Of a stretch of 64,000 nt of DNA, positions 1 through 8,150 are shown piece after piece (position 1 is the first letter of the stretch; each line of letters opens with the position of its first letter). The translations under genes and the position numbers were made by a program. Under the pieces are notes generated by a model. The model had not been told where the DNA came from, made no database searches, and was given only the letters and a program-made list of their open reading frames with translations. The DNA comes from Frondihabitans sp. Leaf304 (GTDB taxonomy: Bacteria; Actinomycetota; Actinomycetes; Actinomycetales; Microbacteriaceae), in NCBI RefSeq assembly GCF_001423105.1, contig NZ_LMNV01000002.1:92562-156561 (forward strand), read 5' to 3'.

Positions 1-148
1 ACGTGCTGCTGCTGCCAGCGGGGTCGTACCCGAGAGGCTTGAGTGCGCCGGAGGTCGCCAGTGCTCCGATGACGAGCACGGCACCGAGCACGACGAGACC
101 GAGGAGCGGGGTGTTCTTCTGGCGGCGGCGTCTGGGCGTGCGGGGCAT
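1..148 (-). CDS. Partial membrane-anchored or secreted protein, N-terminus only
   Basis: The reverse strand opens with ATG at 148 and runs without a stop off the left edge, giving 49 codons. The first 12 residues are very basic (MPRTPRRRRQK), followed by a hydrophobic stretch at about residues 14-31 rich in Leu, Val and Gly, then a Ser-rich segment. That is the form of an uncleaved signal anchor or signal peptide in a small exported or membrane protein. No catalytic domain is inside the window, so no function can be given. It is separated by about 150 bp from the MFS gene on the same strand. Confidence 0.6.
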   Translation of the reverse strand, partial: MPRTPRRRRQKNTPLLGLVVLGAVLVIGALATSGALKPLGYDPAGSSST

Positions 149-298
149 CCGTCTATTCTCGCAAGCTCGACGCCGCTCGAAGTCACCCGGCGAGTTGGCC
201 CAGTCGGCCGCCTGCGGGTCGAGACGGCGTCGGTCGGGCCATCTCGCGACGCCCCTCCGCGCGGTTGCCGGCAAGGAGCGCGCTGCTTCGGAGGTGAA

Positions 299-1645
299 CT
301 ACGCGACCCGGTGGTCGATGCTCAGCATCGGCACGTGGTGCCGAACCCGAACGTGGAGCGAGAGCTGCCCGCGTCGCGCGAGTGCGACCGCCGCGATGAG
401 CGCGGCGAGCGCCGGCATACCTCCCGACACGAGCATGCCGACGTGCACGCCGAACGTCTGCACGATCCAGCCCATGAGCGGCCCGCCGATCGCCTGACCA
501 CCGAGCAGCACGAGCACGTAGAGCGACATGACCCGGCCCCGCACTCCGATGTTGCTCGACATCTGCACCAGTGAGTTGGACGCCGTCTGGAAGAGGAGAG
601 CGGAGAGCCCGACGCCGACGAGCAGCACGGCGAAGGTCGCGATCGACGGCATCAGGCCGGTCGCCGCCTGCACGATGCCGGTGACCCCGACGCCGATCAC
701 GACGGTGCGCAGCCGGATGTTGGCCCTGCGAGTTGAGAGCAGCGCGCCGACGAGCGCACCGACCGCGACCATCGAGTTGAAGAGACCGTAGCCGCCGGCG
801 CCGACGTGGAACACCTCCGACGCGTAGGTCGCCAGCAGAACGGGCATCGTGAGACCGAACACCGCAAACACGGCGACCAGAAAAACGGGCCAGATGATCG
901 TCGGCTTGCCCGCCGCGTATCGCAGACCCGCTCGTAGTGCGCCCTTCTGGCGAGGTGCTGGCGCCGACCGGTGCATGTCGGCCGTGCGCAGCATTGAGAG
1001 CATCACGACCACGAGCACGCAGGCGACGCCGTTGATGACGAACGCCCACCCGGCGCCGACCGCGAGGAGGAGCACGCCGGCGATCGCGGGGCCGATCATG
1101 CCGCCGAGCTGGAACACCGACGAGTTGACGCTGATCGCGTTGCGGAGGTTTCTCGGGCCGACGAGCTCGGTCACGATCACCTGGCGCGCCGGGTTGTCGA
1201 TGACGGTGACGAGGCCGGTGGCGAACGCGATCGCCCACACCATCCAGGCCTCGACGCCGCCCGAGAGGGTGAGGGCCGCGAGGCCGAGCGACAGCACGGC
1301 GAAGGTCGATTGCGTGATCATCATCAGCATCCGCTTCGAGAAGCGGTCGACGAGCACCCCGCCCAGCAGACCGAACATCAGCATCGGCGCGAATTGCATG
1401 GCGACGGTGATGCCGACGGCGGTGGCGCTGCCGGTGAGTTCGAGCACCAGCCAGTCTTGGGCGACCCGCTGCATCCACCCGGCGGTCATGGCCACGAGGT
1501 TGCCGGCCGTCCAGATGCGGAAGTTCGGCACCGAGAGGGCGATGAAGGTGTGCCGCCACGGAGGACGCTCGGTGGCGATGGTGAGAGGTTCGGTCGGGGG
1601 GAAGGCGAGAGTAGACGGTTTTGTCGTCGTCGACGTGGACACCAT
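299..1645 (-). CDS. MFS transporter, DHA3/EntS-like
   Basis: This 448-residue protein has the hydrophobic pattern of a 12-helix major facilitator. The N-terminal half contains the family A-motif region (GGVLVDRFSKRMLMM, near residues 75-90) and a conserved helix reading TVIDNPARQVIVTELVG. The second half repeats the fold. These features match MFS_3/DHA3 proteins, which export drugs, siderophores or other small molecules by proton antiport; the substrate cannot be read from sequence. The start at 1645 gives MVSTSTTTKP, a normal cytoplasmic tail. The reading frame stays open further upstream but there it crosses the divergent LysR gene, so a longer start is not credible. The 78-bp divergent gap suggests control by that regulator. 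Confidence 0.85.
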   Translation of the reverse strand: MVSTSTTTKPSTLAFPPTEPLTIATERPPWRHTFIALSVPNFRIWTAGNLVAMTAGWMQRVAQDWLVLELTGSATAVGITVAMQFAPMLMFGLLGGVLVDRFSKRMLMMITQSTFAVLSLGLAALTLSGGVEAWMVWAIAFATGLVTVIDNPARQVIVTELVGPRNLRNAISVNSSVFQLGGMIGPAIAGVLLLAVGAGWAFVINGVACVLVVVMLSMLRTADMHRSAPAPRQKGALRAGLRYAAGKPTIIWPVFLVAVFAVFGLTMPVLLATYASEVFHVGAGGYGLFNSMVAVGALVGALLSTRRANIRLRTVVIGVGVTGIVQAATGLMPSIATFAVLLVGVGLSALLFQTASNSLVQMSSNIGVRGRVMSLYVLVLLGGQAIGGPLMGWIVQTFGVHVGMLVSGGMPALAALIAAVALARRGQLSLHVRVRHHVPMLSIDHRVA

Positions 1646-1671
1646 TCGACGGTAGGGCCGATCGGGGCATT

Positions 1672-1695
1672 TTGATCCCGAATGCCTCTTATCAA
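1672..1695. promoter_or_regulatory. Inverted repeat in LysR/MFS divergent promoter
   Basis: TTGAT at 1672-1676 and ATCAA at 1691-1695 form a short dyad with a 14-bp gap, in the 78 bp between the two divergent starts. LysR proteins usually bind imperfect dyads in such gaps, so this is a plausible operator. The arms are only 5 bp and the pairing could be chance. Confidence 0.35.
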
Positions 1696-1723
1696 GGTCA
1701 TTGGATTCTGCAATAGTGGGGTC

Positions 1724-2581
1724 ATGTACGACCCCACGCTGCTTCGCACATTCCTCGTCGTCGCCGAGACGCACAGCTTCACTCAGGCCGCGGCGCGGCT
1801 CGGCATCAGCCAGCCGACAGTGAGCCAGCACGTCTCGCGGCTCGAGAAGGCGGCTGGTCGTCTCCTCGTCGCCCGCGACACCCGCGAGGTGGCGCTCACC
1901 GACAACGGCGACGCGATGGCCGGATTCGCCCGGACGATCCTCGCGGCGCACGCCTCCGCCGAAAGCTACTTCTCCGGTTCGGCCATGCGGGGTCGGCTGC
2001 GCTTCGGTGCGGCAGACGATCTGGCAATCACCCAGTTGCCGCGGATCCTCCGGCACTTCCGCCAGCTCTACCCCCAGATCAACCTCGAGCTGACCGTCAA
2101 CCAGTCGATGCCCCTCCGGCGCCGTCTCGCCTCGGGGCACCTCGATCTCATCTTCGTCAAGCAGAGCGCGGGGGAGTACGAAGACGGCACTCGGGTGGCC
2201 GGCGACCCGATGGTGTGGATGGCGCAGGAGCGCCTGCAGCTCGACGCCGACCAGCCGGTGCCGCTGATCACGTATCAGGCGCCGAGCCTGTCGCGGCAGA
2301 TGGCGATCGACGCCCTCGAGGCCGCGGGGCGCACCTGGCGGATCACCTGCAACACGCGTGACGTGAACGGCATCCTCGCAGCTGTCCGCGCTGGCATCGG
2401 GGTCGCAGTGTTTCCGTACTCGCTGATCCCCGCCGACCTCGTCAAGGTCTCGGTGCGTTTCTCGCTTCCCGGTCTCGGCGACGTCGACTACGTACTCGTC
2501 GCCAATCCGTCGTCGCCCCGCGAGCCTGTCGATGCGCTGACGTCGGCGATCCTGAGTCGCGGGGTGTCGCGGGCGGAGTAG
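1724..2581 (+). CDS. LysR-family transcriptional regulator
   Basis: This 285-residue protein begins with a typical LysR winged helix-turn-helix (about residues 3-62). It includes the recognition segment GISQPTVSQHVSRLE and the wing that ends in LTDNGDAM. The rest is the two-lobed periplasmic-binding-like effector domain. Length and layout are standard for the family. The start is taken at ATG 1724, after GTGGGG, because MYDPTLLRTFLVVAE is the classic LysR N-terminus; an in-frame ATG at 1682 would add an atypical leader. It is divergent from the MFS exporter at 299-1645, and such pairs commonly work as a regulator with its transporter target. The effector is unknown. Confidence 0.88.
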   Translation: MYDPTLLRTFLVVAETHSFTQAAARLGISQPTVSQHVSRLEKAAGRLLVARDTREVALTDNGDAMAGFARTILAAHASAESYFSGSAMRGRLRFGAADDLAITQLPRILRHFRQLYPQINLELTVNQSMPLRRRLASGHLDLIFVKQSAGEYEDGTRVAGDPMVWMAQERLQLDADQPVPLITYQAPSLSRQMAIDALEAAGRTWRITCNTRDVNGILAAVRAGIGVAVFPYSLIPADLVKVSVRFSLPGLGDVDYVLVANPSSPREPVDALTSAILSRGVSRAE

Positions 2582-2623
2582 CGGGGCTCCGGTGCCGGTG
2601 CCCCCACCCAGAACGCCACAGCC

Positions 2624-2643
2624 AAGGATCCGCACCTCACCAG
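2624..2643 (+). repeat. Dispersed intergenic motif, copy 1
   Basis: AAGGATCCGCACCTCACCAG lies in the 195-bp gap between the LysR gene and the large membrane protein gene. Nearly the same 20-mer recurs at 5267-5286 and 12514-12534, always intergenic and always in this orientation. Nothing else in this gap resembles a gene. Confidence 0.5.
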
Positions 2644-2776
2644 CCCGGCGCTCGCGGTGGGCACCCGCCCCGGGCGTGGAGTTTCGAGAGAATCTCAGAC
2701 TCCCCTAGACTCGAGGGCATCGTCGGGGGGCGCAGTGTGACGGATCGCATGGGTGACCTCGACTCGAGAGGACACC

Positions 2777-5230
2777 ATGAGCGACACCCCCTACCCGCCG
2801 AAAACCGGCGCTGACGACACCGGAACGCCGGGCACCACCGCGCCCGCTCTCGGCCGATTGGACCGCGCCGTCCGCGATCTCCGACCGGTCGACTGGATCG
2901 CCGCAGCACTGACCGGAGTCGGCGCGTTCGTCGTCGCCTACCTCGTCGCGGTCGTGTCACTTCTGCTCACCACCGCTCTCGTCATCGCCAGCTCCGGCTC
3001 GGCGGGATCGACGGGGTCCGGCAGTGCCGGCGGATCGATCGGTGATACCGGAGGCGACGGCATTCCGGCGATCTCCGGTCTGATCACCGCCGTCACGGTG
3101 ATTTTCGGCGCACCCGCACAGCTCGTCGCTCTGGCCGACTTCGGTCGTCTGTCCATCCACGGCAGTGTCACCGTCGTCTCGTCCGTCAGCGGGTCGATCC
3201 ACATCGGTATCGTTCCGGTTCTGGTGCTGGTGGCTCAGCTCGTCGCGCTCGTGCTCGGCGTGCGTCTGTTCCGCAGCCGACGGCTCGACCTCCTCCAGAG
3301 CGCAGTGGTCTCGGCGGTCACCGGAGCAAGCCTCGCCCTCGTCACACTCCTCGTCGGGCTCGCCCTGGCCATCCGCCTGCCGAAGGCGACGGGCTTCGAT
3401 ATCTCGGGCATCACCGCGGTGAATGCGCTGGCCGTCATTGCGGCGTTCGTCATCGGATCCTTCGTCGCGCTCCTCGCTCGCCCCGCCTGGTTCGCCCGAA
3501 TGCACCCGGTCCTGTCGCAGCTGCTCGGAACGGTGCGCGTCGCAGCCCTGCACTTCGGCGTCCTCGTCGTCGTCGTCATGGTCGGCGTGATCATCTACGC
3601 GGCCGTCGCTCACCCCGACGGCGCGTCCGCACTCCCGCTCGTGATCGGCAACGTCGCCGTGATAGCGATCGCGATCGGGTTCTTCGGTGGAGTCTCGGTT
3701 TCCGAATCGGCTGGGTCGCTCATGTCGACGCTGTCGGGAAGCTCGAGCGGCGCGGGTGCCGGAAGTGGCACGGCGACCGTCTTCTCCGGGGGATCCGTCA
3801 CCGCCTGGCTGCTCGTCCTCCTGGTCGTTCTGACCGCCGTCGTCTCGGGCCTCGCACTCGCGGTACGACGCAACCGACGCGATCGCACGGTCGCCGACTG
3901 GGTCGCCACCGCCGTTGTCTACGCACTCCTCGGCCTGCTGCTCCAGGTGTTCGGCACGGCTGTCTTCTCCGTTCAGATCGCCGGGGTCGGGGGCGCAGGA
4001 TCCGCGGGAGTCACACCGGGGACGATCGCCGTCCTGGCCGCCTGGGGCATTGCCATCGAGGTCGTCGCTCGGTACCTGGCGCCTCTCGTGCTCCCCGCTG
4101 CGACACCCGGTCTTCTCCGCGTCACCCGGAGGTTCGTCGGGCGAGACCTGACGGCGTCCGGGTCCGGTTCGGTGGCTGGCACTGAGCAGATGGGCGACGG
4201 CCAGATGGGCGCTGGCGAGGCAGGTGCGGAGCCCGCGATCGCGGCCGAGCCGATGTCGCCGCGGAAGCGTCGGATCCTTGTCCGCTCGCTCATCGCCGGG
4301 GGAATCGTCCTCGTCCTCGTCGTCGGGGGAGCGATCACCGCCGGCACTCTGCGTTCCACCGTTTACGGCCCGGGCCACGCCGCCGAGGCGTATCTCGCGG
4401 CACTGAGCTCGGGCGACGCCGACGCGGCCGGTCGTCTGTCAGGGGCCACCGGAACCGGCAAGGGCATGCTCACCACCAAGGTGCTCTCGTCGGCGAAGGA
4501 TCGGATCCGCGACGTCGCCGTCGGAAACGCGACCGTCTCGGGTGACCTCGCCTCGGTGAAGGTCAGCTACCGTCAGGGCGGCGAATCGCACGACTCGACC
4601 TTAAAACTGACCCGGACCGGCACCTCGTGGCTGATTCACGACAAGTGGGCGGTGACGAGCTCGCTCGCCGCGCCGGTCTCGATCGCCACCGCCAGCGCAC
4701 TCGGCGACGCCGACGTCACTGTCGACGGCGTCAAGGTCGGAACGACCAAAGAGGGCACGCTCACCCTCTCCGCCTTCCCGGGAACGTATTCGATCGCGGT
4801 AGCCGGCACGAAGTACTTCGAGGCCTCCTCGAAGAGCGTGACCGTCACGGCAGACGGGTATGCGGGCAGCCGCCTCGAGTTCGCCGCGGCACCCACCTCC
4901 GAGCTGGAATCCGATGCCAAGACGCTCGTGACCGATCTCATCGCGAAGTGCGCCAAAGCCACCACCGGTGAACTCGACGATGCCTGCCCGTTCTACGGCC
5001 CGGGAAGCGACGCCACCAAGGTCTCGTACAAGGTCACCTCGAAGCCGACCCTCTCGGTCGATCTGACCTACGACGGCACCGTCGTCGTCACGGGTGACGG
5101 GGGCAAAGTCGACATGAAGTACACGAGAGACTTCTTCGGTTCGACCTACAAGGGCGGCTACGAGCAGTCGATGTACATCTACAAGTCGCTGACGATCCAG
5201 GGTGACGAGCTGGTGCTCACCGACCGCTGA
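2777..5230 (+). CDS. Large polytopic membrane protein with exported C-terminal domain
   Basis: I do not recognise a named family for this 817-residue protein. Residues 1-45 are cytoplasmic and acidic. From about 45 to 450 there are many hydrophobic segments separated by Gly/Ser-rich loops. A further membrane span lies near 497-520 after a basic stretch (PRKRRILVRS). The last 290 residues look extracytoplasmic: a helical segment beginning GPGHAAEAYLAALSSGDADAA, as in NTF2-like accessory domains, and then a beta-rich segment around GTLTLSAFPGTYSIAVAG resembling PEGA-type modules. The start at 2777 follows GAGAGGA with good spacing. It appears monocistronic. An envelope role is inferred only from topology. 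Confidence 0.8.
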   Translation: MSDTPYPPKTGADDTGTPGTTAPALGRLDRAVRDLRPVDWIAAALTGVGAFVVAYLVAVVSLLLTTALVIASSGSAGSTGSGSAGGSIGDTGGDGIPAISGLITAVTVIFGAPAQLVALADFGRLSIHGSVTVVSSVSGSIHIGIVPVLVLVAQLVALVLGVRLFRSRRLDLLQSAVVSAVTGASLALVTLLVGLALAIRLPKATGFDISGITAVNALAVIAAFVIGSFVALLARPAWFARMHPVLSQLLGTVRVAALHFGVLVVVVMVGVIIYAAVAHPDGASALPLVIGNVAVIAIAIGFFGGVSVSESAGSLMSTLSGSSSGAGAGSGTATVFSGGSVTAWLLVLLVVLTAVVSGLALAVRRNRRDRTVADWVATAVVYALLGLLLQVFGTAVFSVQIAGVGGAGSAGVTPGTIAVLAAWGIAIEVVARYLAPLVLPAATPGLLRVTRRFVGRDLTASGSGSVAGTEQMGDGQMGAGEAGAEPAIAAEPMSPRKRRILVRSLIAGGIVLVLVVGGAITAGTLRSTVYGPGHAAEAYLAALSSGDADAAGRLSGATGTGKGMLTTKVLSSAKDRIRDVAVGNATVSGDLASVKVSYRQGGESHDSTLKLTRTGTSWLIHDKWAVTSSLAAPVSIATASALGDADVTVDGVKVGTTKEGTLTLSAFPGTYSIAVAGTKYFEASSKSVTVTADGYAGSRLEFAAAPTSELESDAKTLVTDLIAKCAKATTGELDDACPFYGPGSDATKVSYKVTSKPTLSVDLTYDGTVVVTGDGGKVDMKYTRDFFGSTYKGGYEQSMYIYKSLTIQGDELVLTDR

Positions 5231-5266
5231 CGCTGCGGCGGGGGCCGGCCCTGAGACCGACACGAC

Positions 5267-5286
5267 GAGGATCCGCAACTCACCAG
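5267..5286 (+). repeat. Dispersed intergenic motif, copy 2
   Basis: GAGGATCCGCAACTCACCAG lies just downstream of the large membrane protein gene. It differs from copy 1 (2624-2643) at two positions and from copy 3 (12514-12534) by one inserted G and the first base. Confidence 0.5.
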
Positions 5287-5292
5287 ATTCGG

Positions 5293-5356
5293 CCGGCACT
5301 GGAGACCCAGCCGGCACTGGAGACCCAGCCGGCACTGGAGACCCAGCCGGCACTGG
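5293..5356 (+). repeat. 18-bp tandem repeat, 3.6 copies
   Basis: The unit CCGGCACTGGAGACCCAG is repeated exactly at 5293-5310, 5311-5328 and 5329-5346, with ten bases of a fourth copy ending at 5356. It stops 12 bp before the start of the DoxX-like gene. Perfect identity between units suggests recent slippage, so copy number may vary between strains. Confidence 0.9.
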
Positions 5357-5368
5357 CAGAGTTGCACC

Positions 5369-5749
5369 ATGCCCCGTCAGAACCCCCGCCGCACCGCCCT
5401 CATCCTGAGCACCGCGCTCGCCGTTAGCGGCGCCCTGCACTTCGCCCGTCCGAAGACCTTCGACGGCATCGTGCCGGAGTCGCTTCCCGGCGAACCGCGC
5501 ACCTGGACCCTCGTCTCCGGCGGGGCCGAGCTCGCCTGCGCCGCGGCCCTGGCGATCCCGCGCACCAGGTCGGTCGGGGGGATCCTCGCCGCAGCGCTCT
5601 TCGTCGCGGTGTTCCCGGCGAACGTCAAGATGGCGCGCGACGCTCTGCGCAGCCGTCGAGCCGCACCGCGCCGCAAGGTCATCGCTGTCGTTCGGTTGCC
5701 ATTGCAGGTGCCGCTCGTTCTCCTCGCTCTGCAGGCGCGACGCGGCTGA
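5369..5749 (+). CDS. Small DoxX-like integral membrane protein
   Basis: This 126-residue protein has three or four hydrophobic segments and the pattern SGALHFARPKTFDGIVPE near the N-terminus. That pattern is typical of actinobacterial DoxX-like membrane proteins. Family members are linked to respiratory or redox functions, but this branch has no assigned activity. The start ATG at 5369 lies close to the end of an 18-bp tandem repeat array. The upstream GGCAGAG is only a modest ribosome site. A second tandem array follows the gene. Confidence 0.75.
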   Translation: MPRQNPRRTALILSTALAVSGALHFARPKTFDGIVPESLPGEPRTWTLVSGGAELACAAALAIPRTRSVGGILAAALFVAVFPANVKMARDALRSRRAAPRRKVIAVVRLPLQVPLVLLALQARRG

Positions 5750-5760
5750 GGCCCGATGAC

Positions 5761-5802
5761 ACACGCCCGACCGCACACGCCCGACGGCACACGCCCGACG
5801 CT
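5761..5802 (+). repeat. 14-bp tandem repeat, 3 copies
   Basis: Three units of the form ACACGCCCGACNGC occupy 5761-5774, 5775-5788 and 5789-5802, the last with two changed bases at its end. They lie in the gap between the DoxX-like gene and the alpha-galactosidase gene. This is a different unit from the array upstream of the DoxX-like gene. Confidence 0.8.
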
Positions 5803-5912
5803 CCTCGGCTGAGGGGCGGTACGCCCGGATCCCGCGCGAGCCTCTCGCACCCCGATGCTGACGTCGCCATACTGGATGCGACCGCCACCGCAGCCGATCC
5901 ACAGGAGTACCA

Positions 5913-8069
5913 GTGCCGCAGTTCGTCCACCTCCGCGCCTCCGGCGTGAGCCTTCTTCTCGACCTCACCGACCGGCAGCTGCCCGCAGTCGTGCACTGGG
6001 GTGCCGCCCTCGGCGACCTCCCGCTCGATGAGGCCCGTGCGCTCGCGCAGGGCGACGTCGAGCCGCTGGCCGGAAACGCCGTCGACGACCCGGTGCGCCT
6101 GTCGATGCTGCCCGAGCACCACATCGGCTGGGTCGGCAAGCCGGGCGTCGCCGGGCACCGCGAGGGCCGTGACTGGTCGCCGAAGTTCGAGGTGACCGAC
6201 GTGCTCGTCGACGGAAGCATCGTCGAGGGCGACTTCGTCGAGACCGGTGCCGGTCTCGTCACGGTGACCGCTCAGGATCCTGAAGCGGGGCTCCAGATCC
6301 ACCTCGACGTCGAGATGCTGCTCTCCGGTCTTGTCCGGGCGCGCGCTGCCCTGCGCAACGAGGCGGCCGGCCCGTACACCGTCACCGAGTTGACGGTCGC
6401 TCTGCCTATTCCTCCCCGGGCGCGCGAGATCCTCGACTTCGCCGGTCGCTGGGGCAAGGAGCGCACGCCCCAGCGCAGCCAGCTCGTCGTGGGCATCCAC
6501 GAGCGGGAGGGCCGCAAGGGCCGCACCGGTGCCGACGCGGCCACCGTGCTGAGCGTCGGCGAGCCCGGCTTCGGATTCGCCCGCGGCGAGGTGTGGGGCG
6601 TGCACACGGCCTTCAGCGGCAACCACCGGCACTATGCCGAACGTCTGTTCTCGGGCATGCAGGTGATCGGCGGCGGCGAGCTGCTGCTGCCGGGCGAGGT
6701 GCGTCTGGCCGAGGGCGAGACCTACACGGCTCCCTGGATCTACGCCGCCTACGGTGACGGGCTCGACGACCAGGCGCACCGGTTCCACCGCTACCTCCGA
6801 TCGCGCGACGAGCACCCGACCAGGCCCCGCCCGATGACCCTCAACGTGTGGGAGGCCGTGTATTTCGACCACGACCTCGCGCGCCTCACCGACCTCGCCG
6901 ACCGTGCCGCAGCCCTCGGCGTCGAGCGGTACGTGCTCGACGACGGGTGGTTCCGTGGTCGGCGTGACGACTTCCGCGGGCTCGGCGACTGGTACGTCGA
7001 TGACGAGATCTGGCCGAACGGCCTCTCGCCCCTGATCGACCGCGTCACGGGCCTCGGCATGGAGTTCGGGCTCTGGTTCGAACCCGAGATGGTCAACGAA
7101 GACAGCGACCTCGCTCGGGCGCACCCCGAGTGGATCATGCAGACGGGGGGCCGCCTGCCCATCCGCAGCCGGCACCAGCAGGTGCTCAACCTCGGCATCC
7201 CCGAGGCGTACGAGTTCGTGCTCGAGCGGATGACCGCGATCCTCGGCGAGTACGACATCGCCTACATCAAGTGGGATCACAACCGCGACCTGATCGACGC
7301 CGGCACCTGGCCCACCGGAGTCGCGGGCGTGCACGAGCAGACGCTGGCCACCTATGCCCTGATGGACGAACTGAAGGTGCGATTCCCCGGTCTCGAGATC
7401 GAGTCGTGCTCGTCCGGCGGTGCGAGGGTCGACCTGGGTGTGCTCGAGCGAACCGACCGCATCTGGGTCAGCGACTGCATCGACCCGCTCGACCGCCAGC
7501 AGATGAACCGCTGGACCATGCAGCTACTGCCGCCCGAGATTCTCGGCTCGCACATCGCCTCCGGGGTCAACCACACCACCGGCCGCTACCACGAGCTCTC
7601 GTTCCGCGCCGGCACGGCGCTCTTCGGGCACCTCGGCATCGAGTGGGATCTCGCCAAGGCCACCGAGGCTGAGAATCACGACCTCGCGGCGTGGATCGCG
7701 CTGTACAAAGAGAAGCGCGCCCTGATGCACTCGGGTGACATGGTCCGGGCCGATGCGATCGACCCGACAGTCAACGTCTACGGGGCTGTCGCCGCCGACC
7801 GATCCGCCGCGCTCTTCTTCCTCGCGACTCTGGGCCGCAGCGAGGTGTCGCCGCGGGGTCGATTCACGCTGCCCGGTCTCGACCCGGCTCGGCGTTACCG
7901 AGTGGCCCCGATCGTCGTCGGCGATCCCGACGACGGATTCGTCGCGCCCGCCTGGTGGAACGGCGGCTCCGGCACCGTGCTGTCGGGCCGGTCGCTCGGG
8001 GTCGTCGGCCTCCACCTTCCGGGGCAGTACCCCGAGCGCGTGACCGTTCTGAGCGTCACGGAGGAGTAG
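5913..8069 (+). CDS. Alpha-galactosidase, glycoside hydrolase family 36
   Basis: The 718-residue protein carries the full GH36 layout: an N-terminal beta-sandwich (about 1-290), a TIM barrel (about 300-640) and a C-terminal beta domain. Barrel signatures include YVLDDGWF and GLWFEPEMVNEDSDL. The expected nucleophile is Asp455 in YIKWDHNRD and the acid/base is Asp521 in IWVSDCIDP, a spacing of 66 residues as in characterised members. It should remove alpha-1,6-galactose from melibiose, raffinose and related sugars. There is no signal peptide, so the enzyme is probably cytosolic and acts on imported sugars. The GTG start at 5913 follows AGGAG by five bases. No sugar transporter is adjacent. Confidence 0.93.
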   Translation: MPQFVHLRASGVSLLLDLTDRQLPAVVHWGAALGDLPLDEARALAQGDVEPLAGNAVDDPVRLSMLPEHHIGWVGKPGVAGHREGRDWSPKFEVTDVLVDGSIVEGDFVETGAGLVTVTAQDPEAGLQIHLDVEMLLSGLVRARAALRNEAAGPYTVTELTVALPIPPRAREILDFAGRWGKERTPQRSQLVVGIHEREGRKGRTGADAATVLSVGEPGFGFARGEVWGVHTAFSGNHRHYAERLFSGMQVIGGGELLLPGEVRLAEGETYTAPWIYAAYGDGLDDQAHRFHRYLRSRDEHPTRPRPMTLNVWEAVYFDHDLARLTDLADRAAALGVERYVLDDGWFRGRRDDFRGLGDWYVDDEIWPNGLSPLIDRVTGLGMEFGLWFEPEMVNEDSDLARAHPEWIMQTGGRLPIRSRHQQVLNLGIPEAYEFVLERMTAILGEYDIAYIKWDHNRDLIDAGTWPTGVAGVHEQTLATYALMDELKVRFPGLEIESCSSGGARVDLGVLERTDRIWVSDCIDPLDRQQMNRWTMQLLPPEILGSHIASGVNHTTGRYHELSFRAGTALFGHLGIEWDLAKATEAENHDLAAWIALYKEKRALMHSGDMVRADAIDPTVNVYGAVAADRSAALFFLATLGRSEVSPRGRFTLPGLDPARRYRVAPIVVGDPDDGFVAPAWWNGGSGTVLSGRSLGVVGLHLPGQYPERVTVLSVTEE

Positions 8070-8150
8070 TCGCGCGGGCTTATGCTGTGACTTTGCGTTT
8101 TGCGGCCTTGCGCGTCGCGCACGTTCAGTTTCAGAGCTCGAGGAGTGACT

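Noticed and set aside
1646-2635. Extension of the MFS frame upstream to 2635
   Set aside because: It would run antisense through the whole LysR gene and adds low-complexity charged residues not found in transporters.
5293-5356. Short repeats considered as a CRISPR array
   Set aside because: Units are directly joined without spacers and no cas gene is near.
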